From: Perkinsus olseni
Lineage: Eukaryota > Perkinsozoa > Perkinsida > Perkinsidae
Assembly: GCA_013115135.1 (NCBI GenBank)
Contig: JABANP010000278.1
Coordinates: forward strand, 1-64,000
Reading direction: 5' to 3'
Length of the DNA stretch: 64,000 bases
The notes beneath the pieces were generated by a model. The model worked only from the letters and a program-made list of their open reading frames with translations, searched no databases and was not told the DNA's origin. The position numbers were made by a program, and so were the translations under genes. Shown here piece by piece: positions 1-11,100 of the stretch (positions within the stretch are counted from its first letter, which is position 1; the number at the start of each line of letters is the position of its first letter).

Positions 1-258
1 CGGCAAGTAGCCTCACTCATATCTTCCCATGATCAACCTAAGATACTCTATGACTATATTCGATAGGATCGTCTGTAAACGAGCCTGTGTTCTCTCAATC
101 TCAAATCCAACGATCCAGGATCAACTCTAGCCTATCGTAGAAAGGAAGAATCCATTTGCCCGCTACTCGACCTACCCCTTATCTTCCCATGATCAACCTA
201 AGATACTCTCGATCAACACAACACCCTCGGCCTGAGAAGCTACCCATAAATCTATCAT

Positions 259-3200
259 TCAATCTTCATCGTGATGGTGATGATGACGTCGACGCTCGCG
301 GCTGCGCGATCTGTTCCTTCGGGGCTCTCGACGCTCGCGGTCTCTATCGCGGTCACGACTGAAGAGAAAATACACTCGAAAAATCCCATCATAATCAGCC
401 TGTCTAGTCTAGCGAAAAAACAACAGAAAACCTGAAAAACCCTGATTCTTCCGTTTTACTGTGTGGAAGCTCGAATCGATACCACACAGGTCGGACATGA
501 TCCGAAAGGGACCAGAAAGATACGCGAAAATTATCGTCGGCATTCGCCTTTCTAGCGAGAGGCACGAACCAGAACAGTGACTAGATTCTGAACGAAGATT
601 TGCATCCGTAAGATGCTCTTCCCCATAGGTCAACCTCGAAGTAAAAGATACCAAACTCAGTGCTGTCATACAAGGTCCCCGGTTCGAATCCTCCCAGCGA
701 CATTTTTCCATATTTAACTCACCGCGATTCCCCAGCATCCTCGTCCCTAGCCCTAGCACGATCTCTATCACGATCTCTCACGCGAGGACCGAACTCATCA
801 AACGGCCTGTGAGGGGGCGGGCCACCATCATCATACCTGATCGTTGAGGAATTGCAAGATTGCAAGATTGACCAACATCCACTCACCTAGATCCCTTTCC
901 TTTACCCTTGCCCCAGCTGGACTCGTACGGAGGTGGTCCACCGTATCTGAGCGAAATCATCATCTAAGTTGGGACAACTTCACCCAATTTTTGTGAAAAT
1001 TTCTCTCACAAATAAACGCTCATCCCTCGTAATTCACGCTGTCAATTTTCTCCTTCTCCCAAGACAATCCAACCAACGAAGACTCGAGCCTCCAGGAGAC
1101 GACCTCACAGTTGCGATTGAATCGCTCAGGCCGTCGAACGACAGCGGCGAAATTCCGTGCAAACACCCGTAAAAATTATCTCTTCCACGCACAAGAAATG
1201 ACGGATGACAGCGACCTCTCCGTAAAGAGCAAAAACGTCAGCTCAGAAAAATGCCGCGGTTTGTGTAATACAAGAGCCAAGCTAACATACTCCTGCTACA
1301 TTTCCGTTATTAACGATACCACATTTCCACCAAATCTCGTAATCTATTACCCCTTTCTGCCCTTCCCAAAGTCGTCCATGCCCCATCTCGGTGGGGGTCC
1401 TCCCTTTCCTTTCCCCTTTCCTTTGCCATACCCATCATCAAACATCATACCACCTTTCCCCTTACCCCAGGACGACATCCTGGGCGGGTACCCGGAGTCC
1501 CATTCGGGCGGACCAAATGGTGATGGCGGAGGACCGCCCGGCGGACCCTTCTTGGACTTCGGTTTGGCAATCCTGAAGAAATATCTTCCATGCTCGACCT
1601 TCACAGTTTGAGCTCAGGAGACTAATGATACTAGTATCTTACTCGTAATTTCATCGCTGCCACACAGCAGCCATTGTAAGTAAAATTCAGTAAAATTTTC
1701 CGAAAATCCGGAAAAAAATTTCGGAAAAATACATTCGACCAGCCTATCTCACATGAAACTACCAAATCCCCTTATCAAGTCGCCAATATCGAATCGAGCA
1801 TGATGAACCCCATGCTGATTACAAAGATACTCTAAAATACTTTAATAAGCTAAAGTACTTTGATGCTTATCATTGACAACCTCGGCGACAACAATCATAC
1901 GCAACCAAACCCCGCCCTCTTCTATCACCTTCCACTTCCCCGTCCACCGCCCATCCGGCGAGGTATCCATCCCGAAACTGTCCTGCCTCGCTCTACATCA
2001 ACCAGCACTCGGCGCCCGTCGATTTTGATACCATCGGCCTGACGGTAACGAAAAATAGAGGGGAATTTCGTGGCGCGCGACGTACGTTTTTGTAAGCTTG
2101 CTTGAGGCTGCCTTCGTTGTCATATTCGATAAAAGCATATCCGCGACTTCTACCTTCCTTATCATGGACGATGGTAACCTGAAGATACCAAAAATTACCG
2201 CGCGCCACAAAATTGGACCAGTCGTATATCTTTCATCTCGATCACACGCCAGCTCAACCTCAAAGATATGTCCCGAGAAGTGTAACCAGGTGAGTATCTT
2301 TGCGCACAGCGAAGAATCTTACCTTTCGTATCGGACCATATTCCCCAAAGATATGCTGCAGTTGCTTCTCCGTCGTCTCATACGCGACTCTCGCAACGAA
2401 GAGAGTTTTGAAGGGATCCCCAGATACCTGACAAAATGGAGAATCTTCTTGCGCACAGCGAAGATTTCAAGATAGGTCCCCGGTTCGAATCCCCCCGGTT
2501 ACTTTATCATTATTCTGAGGCTTATAGTCCGCTCGTAGACGTTCAATCAACTCCTCGTATCTGAAGAGGAATTCACTCTCCACCCAACGACCCCGGTTCA
2601 ATCCCGCCACCGGGCATATCACAAAATCAACAAAAATTAAGTCAGCACCCTTGCACCAGTCTGCTAAACCAATAGTTTCTCGCCGTCATTGACAGCAACT
2701 CCGACCTAGAAGTTTCAATTTTCTGCTTCCCAGCCTCGATCAGGCTAGCGGGAATCAGCCACAACAGGACCGATGGCTGACCCGGTGTAGTATCGGGCTA
2801 CTTACAGCTCGCGTTTTATAGGACAAAAAGTGTCCACAGGACGCCAATACCAACTTTTTCGCAACTAATTTGAGATCTCACGATTGCAGCCCAAAGAACC
2901 ACGTCGACTCAGCAGCCTCTCGCTCGCTCACATTCCGAACCAGATCGGGAAGGGACGAAACTGCATCTTGCAGTCGACAACAGGAGCAATTCCGCGTTAA
3001 CCGCGGGTCGACATAAGATACCAAGTTTCGATTACGATAATGACTCGCGAGAGAGCGACGGCTCATCTACAACGTCCGGTGTTCCACCGAGGAATCCAAA
3101 CTCGATAACGGGTGAAGGCGGGCGAGGTCGGGTGTGTAATTTACGTAACGTAAAGATACTCGACAAGAAGAGTTCAGTTGGTTCAACTCTCCCGATTGCG

Positions 3201-3818
3201 ATTCTATCAAACGTATCCGTGGGCGTCGGCCGGTGGCAATAAAATTCGAAAGAGCCTCCCGCGGAGAGAGACGAGGGAATTTGACACTCTCACGATGGTG
3301 AGCGCTCGATTGATCGACTAGGATAAGTGTTTCGACTCTCTCAAGAGAGGTCCCGCGATCGATCCCCGCGTAGTACTTTTCCTTCTTCTCCTTAGCTTTC
3401 CGTTTCTTCCGTTCCAAAGGCGTCTCGTTGTGCTCACGTTCTGGCGGCTCACCACCTTCGAAGGAGTCGACAAAATCCGCCAAACCTGATAAGAGCGAGT
3501 GACTCGGAATACCTAAGGTTGAAGCGTGCAGGATGCAGAGAAGGTCGCATTGCAGCATTGAGTCTCGCTAGGGCATCCAAGGTTGCAGACGGTAAGAAAC
3601 GGAATAGAATCATTTTCAATCCTTCAATATCCCTTTCTGATCTCAGAAATATCTTGAGTTTCACCTTGAAAGATACAAAATAGGTCAAGATCGAGCCCCT
3701 CACCTGTCAAGTGATGAGCAGTCACCGGCGCCTTGCGTATCTGCGGCTTCTCATACGCTTGCGGCGGCCTCGGGCAAAAGAGCGCCAGCAAGTGCGGAGG
3801 CATCCCCTGAGCACTCAT
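259..3818 (-). CDS. SNRNP70: U1 small nuclear ribonucleoprotein 70 kDa (U1-70K), 10 exons
   Basis: Core U1 snRNP protein that binds U1 snRNA stem-loop 1 and helps recognise 5' splice sites in the nucleus. Exons, read on the minus strand: 3818-3704, 3485-3377, 2560-2503, 2427-2323, 2178-2086, 2038-1929, 1572-1351, 946-887, 836-723, 358-259. They join without a phase break into 361 codons plus TGA. The N-terminus has the family motif [13 protein letters not shown]. Then come a Lys/Glu-rich helix, the [13 protein letters not shown] lead-in, and an RRM at about residues 99-180 with RNP2 TLFVARV and RNP1 RGYAFIEY. Next is the U1-70K-specific [15 protein letters not shown] followed by [11 protein letters not shown]. 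The tail is Gly/Lys-rich, then Arg/Asp- and RS-rich, ending in five His and DED. Introns range from 47 to 816 nt and the longer ones carry repeat modules. The start ATG opens the conserved N-terminal block. Family identity is very secure; exact splice sites of the low-complexity tail are slightly less so. Confidence 0.93.
2064..2080. repeat. Dispersed intronic motif TTTCGTGGCGCG
   Basis: The core TTTCGTGGCGCG(C/T)GA lies inside the 47-nt U1-70K intron 5. Other copies, either orientation: 2197-2214, 58315-58330, 59536-59553, 62022-62039, 63961-63977. Five of the six lie in introns of resolved genes (U1-70K twice, SNIP1, PPIL3, the EF-hand-like gene). A shortened GGCGCGTGACG copy starts the possible GC-AG intron at 25355. 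Confidence 0.6.
2428..2502 (-). other. U1-70K intron 3, starts as antisense tRNA 3' half
   Basis: This 75-nt intron opens with GT, and the first 28 nt are the reverse complement of a tRNA variable-loop/T-arm/acceptor 3' strand (plus-strand reading GGTCCCCGGTTCGAATCC). The remainder carries the GCGCACAGCGAAGATT motif at 2451-2467 and ends in TTTTGTCAG. Exons on both sides are fixed by the U1-70K protein, so the boundaries are firm. Confidence 0.75.
2441..2467. repeat. Dispersed intronic motif GCGCACAGCGAAGA
   Basis: The core is GCGCACAGCGAAGA, flanked by GAATCTT-type sequence on both sides so that it is weakly hairpin-forming. Copies: 2301-2320 (U1-70K intron 4), 2441-2467 (intron 3), 58751-58776 (SNIP1 intron 58524-58790, inverted). 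All are inside introns. Confidence 0.55.
2561..3376 (-). other. U1-70K intron 2, composite with two antisense tRNA-like segments
   Basis: The intron begins at 3376 with 28 nt whose complement reads GGTCCCGCGATCGATCC plus an acceptor-like strand. A second antisense T-arm (plus strand CCCGGTTCAATCCCGCC) lies at 2591-2608 near the 3' end, preceded by another GTGATATG that could serve as a 5' splice site. It may be two tRNA-derived introns, one nested in or abutting the other. No coding exon was recognised between them, and flanking exons join in phase across the whole 816 nt. Confidence 0.6.
3486..3703 (-). repeat. U1-70K intron 1 with TATCTT hairpin modules
   Basis: Read on the transcript strand, this 218-nt intron carries TTTTGTATCTT near its 5' end and a diverged CACGCTTCAACCTTAGGTAT near its 3' end. 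These are half-modules of the hairpin family seen repeatedly in the transporter and helical-protein introns: GTATCTT, a CATGCTTCAACC spacer, then AAGATAC. Confidence 0.5.
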
Positions 3819-4498
3819 GGTGGAGGTAAGAAAAGGGAAGCTGAAAAGTAGTAGTAAAACATCACAATCAATGGACGATGACCAACAAGAAGTCGTTGAG
3901 GAAATAGAAGTTTGAGTAAGATTGCAAGTGAGCGAACAGCGCAGGTTATATTTTCGCTCGCCTGGCATTGCTGAAGTGCGGATACCTGTGCCACATCGCG
4001 TTGCGTGCCTCCCGCATGGCGCCTCAACGTGGCGTGGGAGTGATACTCATTCGGAGTATGCGAAGCTAGACCGACTATACCGAACTCGACGATCATCCAA
4101 CGGGTGGTGACTGAGTGGCGGTAAAAATTCCCTCCTCCCCACTTTCCATCCATCTACGCCCCCTTCTCGTCTCTGCGATGTCGGAACGCCGCTACGATTA
4201 CTACCAAGTCCTACTACTGTGTTACAGTGCGTGTGCCACATCGATCCACTGGATCGATTACTTGACTCGATTGGCCACTACACTAACCGGGCGGCCCGTG
4301 CCTAAGTATCCGATTCACGTGAGAAGTCCTGAGTAGCAAGGAGGGGTTGTTAACCACTAGGGGGCTCAGGTCAATGGTGAAGTGGAATCCTGAGATTCTA
4401 TCAATAATAAGTCTGATAAAGTCATCACCTAGCGTCGAGCTGACCTCAGGTTCCATAGGTGACAGCGATTGGACTATTAGTTGAGCTGCACCTTGTGC
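3819..4498. other. Intergenic, no gene recognised
   Basis: Region upstream of U1-70K and up to the LTR element. Short open frames occur on both strands, but none shows conserved motifs or credible splice pairs. It presumably contains the U1-70K promoter, which I cannot delimit. ACCT at 4499-4502 is the left target-site duplication of the retrotransposon. Confidence 0.5.
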
Positions 4499-4502
4499 AC
4501 CT

Positions 4503-5169
4503 TGCGCGCGTCCGTATTGCGCGGGTTATGACTCTGAGGGTTTTACTGATGATGTACGGTATCATCAAGGACTATGGTGATGATGTTGATGATGACTACC
4601 GATGATTATGGTCGTAGGCGAGCGCTACTTGTTGTGCATGCGTGCTGCGCACTTTGTTGGTCGCACGGTTTTACTGTGACTTCTGTTCTTGAAGAACAGT
4701 TCTTCTGTTGTTGCTTCGTGTGAACAGCAGTTGCTAGGGATCCATATCGATTGTAGGACGATATGGATAGTATGGTCGCCATTGTGTTGCTATGGTTTGT
4801 GACCAATGGTTGCACTATGCTGAGCACAGGATCATTCGCTATGGCTTTGCGAATCCCTATAGATTTGGGGTTTTTGAGTCATCGAGGAATAAAGGTTGTC
4901 GCTACGGATTATCGATATATATCAACTGAGCTAGGCTTTGAGTTATCTGAGTTCGGAATGGTTGTTACGCGATCAGGAAAGTCTACGGATGTGCCACGTA
5001 ACCGTGACACGGATATGATAAAGAAGGTGCGTGGTAGGAAAGTGAAGGAAGGAATATCTAAGAGTCATGTTACCCCCCATGCGTTGCGGGTCGGGAAGTC
5101 AACCTGTGGTATGAAGGTTGCTCCTGAGAGTTCTGCGAGTCATCATAGGGAGGCTCACCGCCGCGCGTA
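4503..5169 (+). repeat. 5' LTR
   Basis: Begins TGCGCGCGTCC and ends GCCGCGCGTA. It matches the 3' LTR except for an extra 14 bp near 4688-4701 and a few single substitutions. The gag-pol frame is already open inside it, from the ATG at 4763. Confidence 0.92.
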
Positions 5170-8100
5170 TTCTACCGGGATTGTTCTCTATCATGGACCT
5201 ACGGATATGAGTGGAGAGTTATCTCAAGATGAAAGGCCTATGGTGGAGACAACATCGACTGAGATCGTGTTGGAAAGAGAGATGGAGTGTGATGGTAATA
5301 ACGGGAGTGAACCTAACAACGTTACGGACTCTGGAGAGGCTCAGAGGCTACCCGGTTCATTGGTAAGTTCCGGAGTGAAGCTCCCCCAACCTATGGATGA
5401 TATAGATGACATCATTGATGATCCAGAGGAGCAAGGGCGGCGACACGGTGATGCACCCGTGATCGTGAATGCGAGACTATCCGAAGTAAGGGATCTTATG
5501 GTGGATATGGGGCTACCAAGGGGTTCCTGTGAATGGTTATGGTGCCTGGCATTTATGGCTAACGTATCTGCAGGGAACACTGTGGATGAAGCCGTTATGG
5601 TGCCGTTAGAGGGTGCCGGAAGGATGGATAGCGGTGGTGAACTACAGGATGGTTCATCAAAGGTAGTAGTTAACACCACTTCTCGCGCTCTTGTAACTCA
5701 GGGCACTCCCCTCCGTGGTTTGGAAGGGAATGCTAGCGCCTGTATCGTCCCGTTGATCTCACTGTGGACCGGGCGTTGGGCAAGGAGCCATAGGTCCAGG
5801 GTACGGTCAGATGGACAAGGCCAGTACTCCCGAGCACACCAGGAGTTTGGCTGCGTGCCCGCCAAGTTCCCCAACTCCTTAGGGCCTTTACGGTGCATTC
5901 TAGACAAGGCCTGTGAAGGTTCTCCCGGTGGAAACGGGCAACCACTCGACGCCATCTGCGAGGGTGTCACGCCCATCGGAAGGCTAGTTAGGGTACAGAT
6001 GCAAGGTAGTTCCCCAACCTTTGCACTTGGAACAGGTCCGAGGTTACCGTTAATAGATGGGAGCCGTTGGTCGGCGCGTCCCTGCCTTGTCAAACCCGCT
6101 GATGGCGCCTGCGGGCGTAGCCTCATTGAAAGCGGTGACAATGTACCAAACCTAGCGAGCTTGAGTGATGAACAAGCGACGGATGCTCGAAGGACGGAGG
6201 ATGCGATAGTTCGCCCGAAGGTTGAAGGGTTAAAGGACTATTGTATTTCTACAGTAAGTGGGGAACCGGATCGGGGATATAGGGATGCCGTCGAAGTTGA
6301 AGAGGGTATCGAGGCCCGTCTGAGAAGGTTAGCCCCGGAGGAGAGGGATCAGCTCGGGAAGCCTCAAAGGGTTGAGGGTCTTCCACTAGGAGTGTTGTCC
6401 GAAGGAGGACATTGCGGGATGGAGATAGAGGTACATGGCAATCCCGGGGTGCGAAGTTTGAAGCATCACGGCCCCATGGAACCCCATCCTAAGATATGGT
6501 GCCACGACCGGTCGTGCTGGATTTGCTGTCGGGATGGTGGTATCGTATATTTCCTCGAGAGATATGGTCCCGATTCTCCCCCTCTGAGCGGTTATTATGA
6601 GACCGGAGTTTGCGACTCGGAGGTTGATGGATTAAAGGATACTCGAGCATCCGAAAACGCAGGCCATACCCCATATGGCGATTTGGATTCAGAGTTGAAG
6701 GATGGTTATGAAGGGAATGCTGAGCAGACGCGTTGTAAGATTATTAACTGCGAAATGATACTGTCTACGGTTCCACCAAGACCTCTACTATGCCACACTG
6801 TTACACAAGGACCGGGAGGTAGTTCCTCCAGTTCCTCTAATTCAACTGTCTATGTGCAAGCAGAAAAGGATAAACACGGTCAAGAACCGGATTTAAAATT
6901 AGGAGATACTGTACCTCCACAACGGTCACCGCAGGTGGCTAGATGGAGCCAGTCTTCTCAGTATTCAGGTGCAAGGGTAGAAGACAAGGATGACAAAGGC
7001 TCCTACGTGCCACCCTTGTCAACTACACCCGTTCCCCCTGGGGACGCTCAGGGAGAAGGTCAATTCAACAAGGACCAACGCGTTGATAGGGGTACCAGTA
7101 TGGATTCCCCCAAGGATGGAGATGGTGATCAACGCGGGCAACAAGGACTCCATGATTCGACAAACTCACGGCAGCGCGGAAGCAAGAGGGATGAAAAGGA
7201 AGAAGATGGGAAGACTAATGGTAGGAGGTCTAGGAGCGCTGCGGGGGGAAGGTCGGAATATGGAGAGGGAGGAAAGCGTTACGACCCCTATGATGGGAGC
7301 TCTGGGAGTGGAAGTGAAGGTTCGAGAAGAGGTAGACGTCGGGGACGCGCGAGTCGCAGGAGAAGGTCACCCTCGAGTGATCCGTCATCATCGGATTCAT
7401 CGGATTCCGATAGCGGTGATGATAGGAGGAGAGTAAGGAGAGTGGCTAGGCAAACGGATTCAGAGGATAGCGACCGCGGTGTAAGACATCGCCTCACAGG
7501 AGGAGGACACTTCCAACCAGTACGTAGGGCAGTTCGATCCTCCCGAAAGTGTGATGTGTGTGCCACAAGGGAATGCCGGACTAAGGTCCACCACAAGGAA
7601 TTTGACTCTGCGGAGCAAATGGCCCTGAAGTTAAGGCCAGCAAGGAGATATGGTGGTGGTGAGGATACGAGATCCGGTACGACATGGATTGGAGAAATGG
7701 AAAAGACTACTGAGGGTCACTCCGAGGTGGTTCAATATCTGTGGCTAAAGCATCATACTGATTCGGATGTGTGGGATAAGGTTACGGATAGAGATGGACC
7801 CCCACACAGATGTTATAGGTCATACGCCCATCATCTAGAAAGGATATGCAAGCGGTTCAGAAGATTGTATGATACTGATGAGCATTTGCAGCGTGCAAAT
7901 AAGGCATTTCAGCTGTGCACGCAGGGGAAGGATTCAGTTCATCGGTACGTGAAGAAGCTCGAGAGATTATCTACGGAGCTATACCACTTGGGTGCTCCAC
8001 CCTTGGAGTATATGCTTAAATGGAAATTATATACGGGCTTGGTGGATAAGGAACTGCGATCCAAGCTGGATGAGTATGTGTCGGACCCTAAGGTGAGCTA

Positions 8101-11100
8101 TCAATGCTTTAGGGATAAGGTGTTGACGAAGCATAGGCGTATGTACCAAATTGCGAAGATGATGGATGAAGACTACATTACGGGAAGTGGTTATGAGTCC
8201 GGAGGGAGAAGGCGGTTTAGGAGCTTCAGCCAGGAGAAGAAAGGATCGAGGTTTGTGCAGGCTCTTCTACATGCGTCGGATAGTGAGGATTCGACAGAGG
8301 GTATGAATAAATGCCATGTTTATGCCATAGGGCAGGATAAGGCAGAATTTAAGTGTTATCGCTGTCTTGGCAAGGGCCATTCCGCCAAGCGCTGCACGGC
8401 TGATGAACCAAAGGACTTGGATGAGAGGTGTCTAAGGTGTGGCAGTCCAGGGCATAAGCTCGACGACTGCAAGATCCAAGTGGAGAAGGCTACGTGTGCG
8501 AGATGTGGGTTGACTGGTCATTTGGCATATGTATGTAGAGGGAAGAGTAAGGTACCTGCATCCTCAAGGAGTCCATCCCCGATGCGGGGCAGTCGCCCAA
8601 ATAAGGCCAAGGTACACTGTGCAACCTATTCTCCGTTCAAGGTATTTATGCTCGGCCGTAAGGTCGCAGAGGATGAGGGAAGTGAGAGATGTGCGATGGT
8701 ATTAGGGGAGCATTATCATTTAAATTTATCTTGTAAGGAGAGAATGGCTATGGTTGTAGGGGATGTAGAGGTTGAAGGCAAGACTATTGCCGCACTTTTC
8801 GATACCGGAGCCGAGTTATCGCTGGTCACCTTATCTACTCTGGAGGATTTGGGCGTAGATGGTGATATTGATACCACGGTTACCCCTTCCATAAGTGTAG
8901 CAGATGGAGGTAGATTGAAGATATTTGGAGCGGTTACTTTACGAGTTGCTACCCCTAATATTTCTATTAAGGATCAGTTCATAGTCACGGATGACTGTTT
9001 AACTGTTCCGTTACTACTCGGATGTCCAACATTGGCTAAGTTGAAGACGTCGATCCATGTTACTCCTAAGGGAACTCGCATCCACACCAACGTGGCACCT
9101 ACTGAGGATACTAAGGTTAAGGGGAGAGTGAAGTTTTCCGATAAGGTCGAGTACTTCCCCGAGGAGATATTTCAAGGCTGGGAACATCCAACCAATGAAA
9201 TTATGGTGAATTATCAGGTGCACATTATTAATCAGTTGGTGGAAGAGGATGGAACCCAAAGGATCGACAAGGGTCTAATAACAGTGGAGAAGTTCGAGGA
9301 TCCGATATCTCCGTGGTATTGGGCAAGATTCCCTGATCAAGGATCGTCTAAGGAGACCGGTGATTTCACCAAGATGGTATGCTTTGCTGGCCCCCAGGAC
9401 GACGAACGCGTGGACAGGGACTCTAATAAGGATAATAAGGAGATGAAGGGTTCACGACCCCCACAACAAAAAGGTGATAGTTCTCGAGGTTCACAACAGC
9501 GACAAGTTGGTTCTTTACTCCCACAGGAAGGTGACCCAATCGAAAATTGCCAACGCGGGCAACGCGGGCAACTACAGATTAAGGAGTGTCATGACGGCAC
9601 ACCTAGTGGGTCAGCTGAAGATGATATTGACACTCTTAATGACACGGATGATGACAAAGGAGTCTCACCAGACACCAAGCCGCCGTGGGAAGCCCTACAA
9701 AGGCAATGGTGTTATGATGGTGGAGCCGTGCTTGGAAGGCCGATTGTTAGTGTGCCATGGATTAATGATGATCGACCTAAGATGAATTATCGGCATGCGG
9801 CAGAGAGAGGTGCAAAGTCTTTTGATAGGTTGAATGACGTTCAGAAGGCTTCCTTTGATAAGGCCCTCAATCAGTATATTGAGAGAGGGTTCTGCGGTAT
9901 TGTCAAGGATAATAGGGTCGACCAGTTTCGGATGGTACCTACGGCCACAGAGTGTCAGAAGGTGTGGGAGTTGCTGGTTAAGGACAGTGTTCTGGAGGGA
10001 TCAGTGGTAACCCTACCAAGGCATTTTACGCCGGCTCACCCGGTGTTTAGGGATAGCCATGTTACTACCCCCTGCCGGATTGTCCTAGACTTCAGGGAAC
10101 TGAATAAGTTCTGCTATAAGGGTGGAAGGTCCCAGAATAATCTTCTAGGGGCTCTTCTTCACGTTAGAGGGTTTCGCCATTTGATTGGGTCCGATGTGTC
10201 AAAGGCATTCTGTCAAATGGTTGCTTCCTTACCGGATATACCGTACACTTCCTATACATGTATAGGGCCATATACGGTTCTCTGGGAAAGGATCTCCTTC
10301 GGAAGTACTACTGCACCGAGCATGCTTGAGGCTTGCTCATATGATATTACCGGTGAGATATCGCAGTTGGTAAGGTTGGTTCCGGAGGACTTAAAAGGGT
10401 TGATAGACGCGGACGTTCTCAACGGCGAGATGGTGTTTAAGGTCCTTCTATTCCCTACGGAAGAAGGAGTACGATATGTTCTAGATGGACCACCACTGCC
10501 CATTGGTATGAAGTTTGAGAAGTTCGTGGACGACCTGTTCTTCGGCGGGGACACAGCTAAGGAAGCGCAGTCGTGTAGAGATTTCGCGAGTTACATCTTC
10601 AAGGGACATGGGTTGATTACGGATCCTCTTAAGGATCTAAGGACTTGTCATGGTGGTCATGATAAGCCGGATTCCCCTGAAGGTCATGTACTCGGCTACA
10701 CGCTGGCCCTCGATAAGGATGAATTTAAATGTGCCTTCTCAGGGTATATGCCCACAGATAGGTGCGATAAGAGGAGGGCATGCGCTATATTGTCTTCGTT
10801 GTATGACCCCATGGGATTGCTGTTGGAAGTGGACATTGCTGGACGTTTTCTCTGGCGAGATATTTGTGCGGTGTGTAAGGAGTGGACAAGTGTTCTGAAG
10901 GTTGACCTCGTAGAACGGTTGAAGCAATGGGTTCGACAGGTAGAGGAGATAGTCTCTACGATGAGGACTCAACGGTTCGTCGACCTTGGGAATGAGAGTA
11001 TTATAGTGTCCACGGATGCTTCCAACGATGCCTGGGGTGTTGATATAAGGTGCACAGGTGACTACCTTCCGGTTATGGTCATGGCGAGGGGAGGGTTATT

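Noticed and set aside
1347..1604. 85-codon minus-strand ORF taken as a separate small protein
   Set aside because: It overlaps U1-70K exon 7; splice phases place it inside that gene.
1111..1611. 166-codon plus-strand ORF rich in Pro/Gly
   Set aside because: Antisense of the Gly/Lys-rich U1-70K exon 1572-1351.
7288..7596. Antisense ORFs over the retrotransposon (several of 100-150 codons)
   Set aside because: Compositional shadows of the Ser/Arg-rich gag region with no conserved motifs.
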